DNA from: Mesostigma viride
Lineage: Eukaryota > Streptophyta > Mesostigmatophyceae > Mesostigmatales > Mesostigmataceae
Assembly: GCA_009746045.1 (NCBI GenBank)
Contig: RPFO01000027.1
Location: forward strand, 4,091,953-4,155,952
Length of the DNA: 64,000 nt
Reading direction: 5' to 3'
How positions within the stretch are numbered: the stretch's first letter is position 1; every line of letters begins with the position of its first letter. The notes beneath the pieces are model-generated. The model was given only the letters and a program-made list of their open reading frames with translations, did no database searches and was not told where the DNA came from. Shown in pieces: positions 40,428-51,600 of the stretch. The position numbers and the translations under genes were made by a program.

Positions 40428-43400
40428 TCAAGTTTCGTCCATGTTGAACATGGGCTTGCCCTGAACGTCCTTTGCATCCCCTGACTCAAACCAAATCGGG
40501 ACAAACCACATGCTCCCCATGGCCCCCTCAGCAGGCGTCAGCATGAAGATGGTGCCAACCTCAGCAAACCAAAATTCAGCGTCCACATTGTCCGCCGCCT
40601 GGTATGCCAATGAGTCTGCTGTCGCCACTTGCCCTGCCGGGTATGCATCAGTGTGGAAGCACCTGACCTCCCCAGTCGTAATGGTCCTGGCACCGACTAC
40701 TGCACTAGCATAAACCTTCACGCTGCCAGTTGCTTCATCCCAGGGTGGACAGCCCAGCGGGGCGAGAAGCTCGTCCACCGTCTGCTTGTCAGCGCCAATT
40801 TCGGCCAACGTAGGTGTTGACTTAGGGTTACGGCCGCAAGGCATGCCCCCCATGACCTGCACACACACAGCACCCCATGCAAAACACACAAGTGCCGTTG
40901 TTAGCCTGGGCATATGAACGGAAATGCTGGGTCGGCCCAGCACACCAAGGAATGCCCTAGCCCTAGCGCCAGCGCAGCCATAGCAACAGCGCCCATGCGT
41001 TTCCTCACCTGCTCGATGCGCCCCAACGCGCAGCGCTCGTGTATGACCGTTGGAAAAGTCGCCCCTTCCCGCACCCACACCTCCCGCCCAGAAGGACCGC
41101 CACTCGCGCCACTACCAGTCGCGGACGCTTTGGGATACAGCTTGTTGAACATCCTGCTTTCCTGCAAGGTTTGCAGCACGCGTTCATCGAGCTGGGATGT
41201 CTCCTTAACCAGCATGGACTGCCACGCCAAGTAGCCCTGTAGTTTCTGCAGCAAGTAACGCCCCGGCTCCTTGCTGTGGCATTTGGCCATCGACTCCATG
41301 AGAGATTTCAGGAATAAGTGGTACCCCTCAAATTCATGCGGGCCCAAGGACCAGATACGACCCACATCGTCAGTCTGTGCCAAAGCATGGCGCGGTATGT
41401 GGACGTTATGGCTGGCGGCATTGTCTTGGCGTGCCATCCTCTTCTTCTTCTTCTCCGCGTTCTTCTTCTTCTTCTCCGCGTTTTTCTTCTTTTCGTCGCC
41501 ATCCGCTGCCTCAGCCATTGCCCCAGGACCCTTTCCTGCAAGGCTGCCACGCGGCCACAAGGTGCCGAAACACTCTTGAAAAGTGGCGTAGACGTTGTCC
41601 GCAGCCAAGTTGTAGATTGGAGACGTAACGGGACCAAGCATCATCTGCGCCCACTTGGCGAGGTGCATCACCATCTTGCTGATCCGCCGGGCCTTCCTTT
41701 TCTCCTTATCATCTCCCTCATTCCGCCTCCTCAGCAGCAGCATGGGAAGTGCAAAAGGCATTTGGAACAGCAGGGTCAGCAGCTCCATTCCCTTGTAATG
41801 TGGATACAAGGTAAAAGCTTTCCCCTGCGGCAGCCGGCTCCCGACGCGCGTGGGGTGTGCGCTTACCCAAGCATCCAACTCCGGGTGCTGGCGAGTGGGA
41901 ATTCCATCCTCCTCGAGGTAGCGAGCCACCTGCTTACATAGACCCAACGTCAGATTGTGAAAGATATCCATCGGATACTGCCGGTAGCGGTCAAAGAATC
42001 GAAGATCCCGCCAAGGCCACAGCGGCTGATACATCACCCCGGTCTCCTTCGCCTTCTCTTTCCGTGCCGTGGCCGTCGCCATGCCCTCCATCTCCTCCAA
42101 TATTTCCGCCGTTTGCTTCTCACTGCGCATGTACTCCGCCACGTCCACCGTCGCATCCGCCCAGTCGTCGTGGTGAACGTTGCAAAAGGGGCATCCCTGC
42201 AGTGGCGCACACACCCACAATGCGCCGCACACCAAGGTACGCAGAAATAAAAGAAGGGCTGATGGTTACGGTGATACACCAACACAGCTTCCCAATAATC
42301 AAGGTCACATGGGCAGCACCCCGAACCAAGCTACGTGACAACATCACTCACTTTGTCGCCGGTGCAACCCTTGTGCCCCATCGCGCCGTTGCGGGCGGCC
42401 GAATCCATCACGTTCAGGTTCGCGACACGGATTTCCCAAAGCTCATTGGCGTTTTGGGAAACTTCACAAGCATGGGCACGCCCTCTGCCATCGCATCCAT
42501 GTCCTCCACAAGACACTCAAGGACTGCCTCTCGTGGCACATGTGTATCTCTCACGGTGATGGGGAAGATCATGTCTCTTGACTTGTTGTCGGCGCGCTCG
42601 ATGTTCAGAACAGTGAACAAATGCGCTTCCAGCGTCCCATGCCGATGGAGATACTCCTCAAATGAGTCATCCCACAACGCCACTACCAAATATAGGATGG
42701 GTAGACCAGACTTAGAAGGGCGGTAACAGCGGAATTCGGCTTCCCATCTAGAGAATCTCAGCCTCTTGTACCGAGGCTTGTCCGGGGACAGGTTGTACGA
42801 CCTGCGCATGAAGAACACTCGCCCGCCCTCTCGGTCAGCCTCGGCAAATTTCCTCCACTTACGGACGCCAACCACGTCAATGTGACCCCCGTAGTTCAGT
42901 AAAGAGATCTCCTGCTCATGCTTCGTCCAGAAGACCTCACTGACACGATCGGCATCCCGCGGTACGGTCCCCCCCGGACAATCCCTTGCGCGGTAGAAGA
43001 ACCTGCAGGCATCATGACGGCGGGCAAATTATATAGGTTGTCATCAATATACAATACTAGATCCATCCAAGCGTGCTGGACGTGCACACGTCAATATCCT
43101 CCCACCAAATGTAGTGCACTCTGTGTCATCCTGCGCATGCGTGGTCTCAATTTAGGATGCCGAGGATGCCGAGGAGTGGCTAACCTCGGGAAAATAGTGT
43201 TCGGAACTTTGCGCTCATGCAGGACCAAAAAGGCTACGACATTATTTGGTCTCTAAACACACCACATTGCTGCATAAACACTGTCATCATACTTGATATA
43301 TGGTGCAAACATTGCACTTCCCACAACCCAGTTTAATAACCATGCTTGCACTGGCCCGGATGCATGCCCATTACGGCAGTTTATAGTGGTCAACTGGTAC

Positions 43401-44661
43401 CAACCAACAAGGGAGCCCGGACAACACCAATCTGTTTTCAGCAGAATGCAATTAACTCAGCATGTGCAATCCCAAGGGCATATCATGATGAGTGTACATC
43501 GACACAAAAGCACCATCCGTGCCACTTACCGGACTTTCGCCCATGGCTCACGAGTCCCGTCAGCGTTTACTTGCATGAAGACAGCGCGGACAAGGCAAAG
43601 TTCTTCTCGCTTTCGCTGCCCCTTGTTGTTGTCCATTAACACCATGATGGTGTCCCCAATGCGGACGACACTCTGCCGCTTCTCACTGGAACTTGCTGCC
43701 AAGGCGGGAAGCTGCACCTCCTGTTGTTGAACTGTTGGATGGGTGTTGTAAAACTGGGTCTGATTGAAAGTCCACACACGCCGATCCTCATTCATCTCGT
43801 GTTCTAGTAACAGTTTCCCCGTGAACGACTCATTCTGCAGCAGAGCGGATAGCGTTGACTGTATGCTGATGTAAGTGAACTTGACTGCCTCACGCAAAGG
43901 ATCGCCCTCTGCCTCCGCTGGGACCCAATTCACAGTCAGTGCGTCCGCAAGGGGCAGGCCCTTCTCCAATGACCGTCTCCTAGCCACGCCGAACTCCCCG
44001 TGGCTGGTCACACTGTATTGTGGGTGCTTCGCCAGTTCCTGAAACGCTTCGATGCACTTATCAGGAAGACCAAACTCCGTGGCTATGCAGAAAAGCGAAG
44101 CCTGTGTAAAATCCGCGTTCCCAGACAACGGCTTAGACCATGCCCATGGGTTTCTTGATGCACGGCCGGCGCCGGCCTCAACATCACCAGCCGTTCCTCC
44201 CCCACCGTCTGTCGTAAGCCCCTCCTCCGCCATCGCCCCCCCTGCCCCACCGTCTGCCGTAAACTCCTCCTCCGCCATCGCCCCCCATTCCTCCTCCATT
44301 GAGTCATCAGGGCGCGGCTCAGCAGGCTCTACGCCTTCCATGCCCGCCGCATCGGGCTCCGGCGACCGTGTATCCACTTCAGCCACTTCAACAGCTTCGG
44401 CGGTCTTCAACAGCTGTTCACCTTGCGGGCATTCCTGGCGTGGCTCACCAAACAGCCTTCGCCGTTTGGCTCCGTCGTTCCCGCCGCTGGGAACGGACCA
44501 GGAGGCACCGACATTGGGGCGCGCGACGAGCGGTTGTGGACCGATATCGGGGAACGAGAAGGATGTGCCTGACGACGAGAACGTTCAATGGCCTCACCTA
44601 CGAACGACTTTTGGGGGGACTTGTAATATGCCTGAGATCGACGAGTCTTCAGCCAGCTCAT
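40428..44661 (-). CDS. BAH-domain transposase-like gene (multi-exon)
   Basis: Exons on the minus strand: first one ending at 43530 (5' end uncertain, between 44661 and 44410), 43002-42352, 42196-41009, 40856-40428. The first splice rebuilds an Arg codon and gives AKVRFFYRARDC, typical of a BAH domain, which spans GDTIMVL...WTKHEQEI. Exon 2 then has LYLVVALWDDSFEEY and exon 3 CPFCNVHH, RQYPMDIFHNLTLGL and PHEFEGYHLFLKS, like tnp2/Plavaka-type DDE transposases. Exon 2 needs one frame change near 42470 to reach its donor, so the copy may be damaged. Acidic N-terminus. Divergent from the next gene across array 3. It could be an active, dying or domesticated element. Confidence 0.6.
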
Positions 44662-44805
44662 TTGCTTGTCAGGCTGACAATTCCGTGCGCATCGTTGCCA
44701 TGCAGTGTCGTCCCATTAATATTGTATACACCTCCAGTTGCAACAAACGCCATGGACGTACAGCAATTACAACACGAGGCTTATACCAATACCTAACTAA
44801 ACCGA

Positions 44806-45304
44806 AGGTGGTACACAACTGCCGCGGGAAGGAGGGGGGTGGTACACAAATACCGTACAGGTGGTACACAACTGCAGCCAGGTCGACAGCGGGTCGCTGC
44901 GTACCTGCCGTGGGAAAGAGGGGGTGGTACACAAATACCGTACAGGTGGTACACAACTGCAGCCAGGACAACAGCGAGTCGCTGCGTACCTGCCGTGGGA
45001 AGGGGGGTGGTACACAAATACCGTACAGGTGGTACACAACTGCAGCCAGGACAACAGCGAGTCGCTGCGTACCTGCCGTGGGAAGGAGGGGGGTGGTACA
45101 CAAATACCGTACAGGTGGTACACAACTGCAGCCAGGACAACAGCGAGTCGCTGCGTACCTGCCGTGGGAAGGAGCGGGGTGGTACACAAATACCGTACAG
45201 GTGGTACACAACTGCAGCCAGCACAACAGCGAGTCGCTGCGTACCTGCCGTGGGAAGGCGGGGGGTGGTACACAACTGCCGCCAGTATAACAGCGGGTTG
45301 CCGC
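44806..45304 (+). repeat. 86-bp tandem array, copy 3 (about 5.7 units)
   Basis: Same unit as arrays 1 and 2, in array 1 orientation. Several units have small deletions in the G run. The first and last partial units read GTACACAACTGCCGC. It sits between two divergent genes. Confidence 0.95.
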
Positions 45305-45525
45305 GTTATAGGGTGACCTGACAGCGATGCCGCAAGAACGTGTACCGTGCGATGTTTGGTTTGCCCCTGACCACTGGGGTTGTAGCCGTCGGATGGCTGC
45401 AACCACGTGTGTACGCGAAATTTGACAGTGCACCAGGAGTGCACGCGAAATTTGAAAGTGCGCCTTCACGTCTTCACCACCGTAGGTGACTCCAGTTAAC
45501 GTTTACGCGCAGCTCATCAGTTTCT

Positions 45526-47058
45526 ATGGCGCCCAAGCTCAAGAAGAAGGCCATGATGTCGCGGGAGGAGGAGGACATGGGCCGGCGGCGCAAGAAAAGC
45601 CGCCCCTTGACCTCAGAATCCGAATCCGAATCCGATTCCTCTTCCTCGTCGTCCTCCGGCGAGGACGACGATATGGGCCCGGAGGCACCGGCCCAAACCT
45701 CCTCCGGCAGGAACTTGCAAATCGCGGCCAACAGGGCGGAGGAGGGCCTCAGGCAGGAGGTGGCGGCCCTGAGACAAGACGTCGCCAGTCTCATGACGCG
45801 ACTGGGCACCAAACTGCCCAAGAATTTCGTGGGTTGCACATTACGCATTATGTAGCTTATTTGCTGAACTTTTTTGCTTTACACGATTCATTATTCCAGA
45901 TTTCTAACTTCGCACTTTCTCTATCTTGCACATTGCACGTTTGCAGAAGACGACCCCAGCTTTTGCGGCGGCTGTCGAACACCTCTCCCGTCATTGCTTG
46001 TCCATTCGCGGTGATGTCGGGAAAGAGGTTCAGCTGGACCAGGAGCGGTCCGTCAGGGAGATGGGTCTGCGTGGCGCGATCGCCATGTTCTTCCAGGAGT
46101 CGGGCATCGTGAGAAGCCCCGCCGACTCGGTTCCTGCGGAGGATTACGTTCAAGTCCGGGCTGCGCTGATCAAGCGCCTGGCCAACCACCGGTCCAACTT
46201 GTTCAAGTTTGGCCTCATGCGGGTGTCTGACGACTACACGCCGTGGTTGGTGGGGACGGCCACCACCAATCGCATCAAGAAGTACGCCGACCTTCCAGCA
46301 TGGCTGAAGGAGGACTTCGCCCGCGTGGTACTTTTGTACTATCTGAAGATGTTGCACTTCACGGTGCAGGTAAGCAGCCTTCTTATCATTGTTTCGTGGC
46401 ATGCGCTTACTTTCTTTAACACATTGGTACATAGGCCTATACTGCATGTCACTACATTTAGTTTTTGTATGCCAACAATGACTTATATTGTTTGTTCAAT
46501 GCATGCATGGTTAAAATGAATGTACTTGCCGTGTGATGATGACACCACAAGCAGGAGGTGCGGGACAAGCGGCCTGAGCTGTGGGAAGATTGGGAAGACA
46601 TCGCCTCCAAGTGCTGGGACAAGAAGAAGGTGCGCGAGGCGTCCCTGAAGCTGAGCCTGATGCGGACTGGGCCAAGGCGCGAGTGGGACGACGTGGACGA
46701 ATGTTTCAAGGAGGTGGCGAGGACGCGTGCTCCCTACCGGAATGTGCCAACGCGTGTCTTGTTCGACAACATAAACAACCCGTGGCCCTACTCTGACGCA
46801 AGCGCAAACTCGCACTCCCGCGCAAGCATCGGCGCCTCGAGCGCACCAAGCGAGCGCACATCAGCACCTGCCAGGAGACCACACCCATCGGCGCCGCGAG
46901 CGGGGATGTCACGCACTCACTGCCGGCCGAGCCCCAGTCAGCACCTTTGTAGAAGACCCCACCCATTGGTGCCTCGAGCGAGTTTGTCACGCAATCCAAT
47001 GGATGATAGCAAAGCCAATAAATATTTAAGGATGTCATCAGCCGACTTGGTTATCTGA
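45526..47058 (+). CDS. Three-exon protein of unknown function, about 409 aa
   Basis: Exons 45526-45828, 45947-46369, 46555-47058; donors GTGGGT and GTAAGC, acceptors TTGCAG and AGCAG; all phase 0, all open. The start (MAPKLKKKAMMSREEED) is basic, then Ser/Glu-rich (SESESESDSSSSSSS), then a coiled coil (EEGLRQEVAALRQDVASLM). Exon 2 is a mixed helical domain (MGLRGAIAMFFQESGIV). Exon 3 starts EVRDKRPELWEDWED and ends in an Arg/Ser/Pro-rich region made of three imperfect repeats. No family recognised. Placement beside a transposase across an array suggests it may be the second gene of the same element. Confidence 0.65.
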
Positions 47059-47392
47059 TCATGTCTTGTGCTACCATGCTCCGGATTCTCCCGATTTCTG
47101 GCCTGCGATGGTTGTCTCCTTGATGTCTTGTGTTAGAGTTTCAATGTATTATAAATGCGACAAGGACATCGGCTGAAATGTGAGAATGAAGACATATTGG
47201 TGAAGTTAAGACAAAAACTTTGTTTTATGCTTAAATATGAAATAATAAACTCTTTTAGGCTCATTTCATGAAATGAATGATGATGGACATTGCACAAATT
47301 AAAAACATAGTATAGAGTAGACAACTACATCTTAAGTTACAACTTGTAAATTACGATATGTAGAGTTCTGCACGTAAGTTACCAACTCGTAA
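47059..47392. other. AT-rich 3' flank
   Basis: No gene; AAATATGAAATAATAAACTC near 47233 could serve as a polyadenylation site. Confidence 0.35.
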
Positions 47393-47735
47393 TTTAACCG
47401 CTCGTAGACTATCAACTCGTAAATTACTACCTCGTAAGTTACTACCTCGCGCATTACTACCTCGTACATTACTACCTCGTAAATTACTACCTCGTAAATT
47501 ACTACCTCGTAAATTACTACCTCGTACATTACTACCTCGTACCTTACTACTACCTCGTAAATTACGACCTCGTAAATTACTACCTCGTAAATTACTACCT
47601 CGTAAATTACGACCTCGTAAATTACTACCTCGTAAATTACTACCTCGTAAATTACTACCTCGTAAATTACTACCTCGTAAATTACTACCTCGTAAATTAC
47701 TACCTCGTAAATTACTACCTCGTAAATTACGACGT
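47393..47735. repeat. 15-bp tandem repeat CTCGTAAATTACTAC
   Basis: About 23 units with single-base changes (GACCTC, ACATTAC). It is followed to 47880 by diverged CTCGTA/CTCGGAT sequence shared with 20274-20400. Confidence 0.95.
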
Positions 47736-47905
47736 CGGATCTTACCTCGGATCTAACTCGTAGCTTACGAGAAAGATCCGAACTCGTATGCAAACGGTAA
47801 GAGTAAAAGCGGAGTAACTTACCACCTCGTAATTTACTCCTCGGATGCCTTTTACCACCCTCGGACGAAAAGTATAGTGAATACATTAATGATAAGGGCT
47901 CTATT

Positions 47906-48387
47906 AGTTGCAAATAAATGGAATGCGATGTAAATCAGAAAGCATGAAATGAACGTTGTGTTTATTGTTCTCATACGTTATTGTCGTTGCTGCATAATTC
48001 GTCTTCGTTGCGCATATATTCTATTGCGCTTGGCACCTTCATCAGTCTTGCTGAATATCCTACGTGGACATGCATTCCGTGTAGTTCAGTGCATGCCGCG
48101 TGTTAGATACTTCTAGAATCCTCTAGGAGGTACCAAGGCAGATGCGCATACATAATAGGCCGATAGTCGGCTCAGTCCTATTGACAGTACTACACCGGCC
48201 CTTGACCAGCCGGTGACGTGGAGGCCTGGGAGACGCCCACATATTCTACGTGGCGTTATCCCATTGGCGAGTACTAGTGAAGTACAGCCATTGGCCCAAT
48301 ACTACAATAAAGTATATTGTAGTAATCTGTACAAGATCCTCTATCTCTGAGGACCCATGTGGACCCTAGATGGGTCTCCAACCAACT
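47906..48387 (-). repeat. 3' LTR (482 bp)
   Basis: Ends AGTTG...CAACT, a 5-bp inverted repeat, instead of TG...CA. Identical by eye to the other LTR. Confidence 0.93.
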
Positions 48388-48655
48388 CCAGCCATTCTTT
48401 CCCTTGTGAAAGTGATAAGGCTTAGATGTATTCATTGATGTTCGGCCGCACCTGGCCAGTTCACTTTCACATATGTGGGCAATGGGGACTCACTTGGGTC
48501 TTATGGAGTTTGCATCTCATCATTGCATGGTTGGTGTAACCTGCTGTAGGGAAAACCCAAATCTGAAGGAAAACCTCTTCTCCAGAGAGGACAAAACCTC
48601 CAGGGGGATAAAAACCTACAGGAGGAGCATTAGGCTCAGGCTCCCAGATTACTCC

Positions 48656-51600
48656 TCATGACAAGGGTTTCCCAGCCATCATGGACCGCAGCAACTGGTA
48701 CCCATTAAGGGCCAGTCGTGGAAGCTTGGTCATAGCATCAGCAGGATTTGAGTGTCCTGGCAGATGTATGGTTATACAGTGGCTGGACAACTCCTTTGCC
48801 ACAAGGTAGTCCAAGTCAGTAGTAGTGGCCCTCTCATTCTTGATAAAAGAGACCACGGGCTTATTATCACAATAAACCCTGACATCAATCACGGGTTGAG
48901 GTCTTATCTGACTCAGACACCATAAGAGTAGCTCTCTTATGTATATGGCATCGCGAATGCACATGGCGTATGCCCTGCACTCAGCGGTGTCAATGCCAGC
49001 AAACCGCCTCCTCTGAAGGTTACTGGACCAGTATACCAACGAGGGCTGTTTGCCTTCATTCCTGATGGTGATCAGGCATCCGGCTCTGGCACCAATCTTG
49101 TTGGCAGATCTAGACTCTTGGCTAGCATCTGTGTAGGCGTCTATGATGATGCGCCCATGCCAGTCTACACCGGACAACACCAAGTCAGGAGATTCATTGA
49201 GGCAGCTCTCCAGGCGCCTCCTTCCTTCTCCTACAACAACAGAGTCTGGCATCCTACTCTGTACTGCCAGGTCAGGGTTAGTTGTGGCAGCCAGCCAACC
49301 CAGTTGACCTTTAACCGTAGGGGCATTCTCCTCAGTTACTCTCTTGGGCAACTGAGTTATTACTTTTTCTTTATACCCCTTCGCCGATTGCAGCTTAAGA
49401 TGCCATCCTTTGTCATCCTGGAAAAGGGTACAGCCAATGCCACAGTAAGGTACCTGGCTGTTTTTACTAAACCATGCTCTGGTACCAATAGGGGACTTGT
49501 CATTGAGCCTTTTATAGGTCTCATTCAACCATCCCTTGGGACCAATGCGTTGCATATCATCTCCATGTAAGGTAGCCCAGGTGGGTTGTCCTTTGGATTG
49601 CCCCACAAAGAGACAATAAGCAAGATGAGATTGTTGCATCTGACATCTCTCCTGGATGGCAGGAGCAATGGTTTCATACCAGATGACTGGACTGCTGACC
49701 AGTCCTTCCCAGCCCACTTTAGGCTGCATGTAGGGATGACCTACTTCAGCTATCCAGCATGCTGGGGTCTTAACACAACAGGGTCTTTGAGCTTGCCAAG
49801 TGGCTCTGGCCACCTGAGGATCACCATGCAAAAAGGCCCTGGTGAAGTCATCAATTTCTGCTCCATAATCCAAGCCATAGTCCAAAGCACCAAGGTACAG
49901 ACTAAGAATAAGCCTGAGAACAGGATGTGACAGGCCAGGAGTGTACAGCTCCTCCTTATCAAAGTCTGTAGTACCATGGAACTGGGTCACGACTGGACGT
50001 GCGTTTGGTATGGGAGGCTCACCAAGCTTGCTCTTCATCTTGCATACAAAACGCAACTGAAGCATTTGAGCATTGGGTGGAGGTTCTGAAATGCCTTCAA
50101 AAACATCCAGCGTTTGCCACTCCTGGAGCGCACGCGCCAATGCTACTCGCCAGGCCTCAAGGCCAGCGAAAGTGTGACAATCCAGGTCTACATCATCAAA
50201 GGACATGGGGCTATGAGCAGCAAATGACCTTTTTGTGAGACCAAGAGAAGTCACACTGAGCTGGGCGGGTTCTACCAGCTCAGAAGCTGGGGGTATATCC
50301 CTTCCCCATTCTGCTCCTTTTATTGAACCGACACAGGCGGTCTTCCAATTTGCCTTCTGGAACATTTCAAGAGGCAAGAGACATCTGAATGATTCCAGAG
50401 GAATTGGGTCACAATGGGTTTTTAGGAGACTCTTTGTGTTATTGGGGCCATCAACAATGGTAACACCGGGAGTCACCAAGAATGGCTGGCCAATGAGAGT
50501 GGGTCCCTTATAGCCATCAACAACACAAAGTGTCAAAGACTCACCCAAGAATGGGATAGTGATATTCCCAAGAACTTGATGATCAGTGTTACCCGCAAAG
50601 TCTTGGACAATAGTCCATGGACTGGGTTCAAGGGAATACTTATCCAGCAAAGCATTAAAGGGCGAGGTGACAGAGACCTCTGCTTTGGTATCCACATCAA
50701 AGCCATCAAGGTCCATGCCCTTCTCTAGAAGAGAAGTTATTTTGGCAATCTTTAGTGAGGGCTTGAGCTTCTTTACAATATCCCGAAGCTCTTGAGGATT
50801 GCCTCTCTTGCCGAGCTGAGTGTTCAACCTGGACAACCCCTCCTCAGCTTGTCTTCCTTGGGCTGGAATCCCATCAGTCTCCAAGGGCAATGGCTTATTA
50901 CCAGGGTAATTGGATCCAAGCTTTGGCTGTTCAGACTGAAATATGTTATCCACCTGCCCAGGGGTCTCAAGCCCATGTTCCAACGGCCGGAGCTTCCGGT
51001 GCTGATCAGACACCCTATTATCCAACAAGTCAGCTTCATCCATATCATCCTGTGATATCCCAGTCAATGTCTTAGGCTGAGCTTGCTGAGTAGTAGGCTC
51101 CAGTTGATGGGAGGCCGCCCTTTCTGGTAGTTGGAGTCCAGCCTGTTCACTGGCCAAAGGTGGACAGGAAAGATTGGGAGATCCAAGTGCCTCTTCAGGG
51201 GCCATAATTTCCAGGGGATTTTCTTGAACGTTCATTGGATCTCTCTTCAATCTATTCCAAGCCAGATGATAAGTGGTCCCATTCCAGACCACATCAGCAG
51301 TTTTCATCTCCAGGTCAACTGAGGTTATGGTCCCTGGACCCTGCCAATAACCACGTTTACCAGGAGCATTTTCTTTGTGGAAGATCACCTGGTCTCCCAC
51401 CTCAAATTTTAATGATTCTCCTCTCTGTTTATCCTTTTCACAGAGATGAGCATACTGTGCCCACCTCTGCTTACTCCATGCCTGCATGATGTCATCAGGG
51501 TAGAGGCCACCTGCTAGTCCACGAGGTGAGACCAGCCGTGGAACACCACGCACCTTGATAGTATGAAAACGGTTGTTCATGGTGTTTTCCACTTTTGCAG

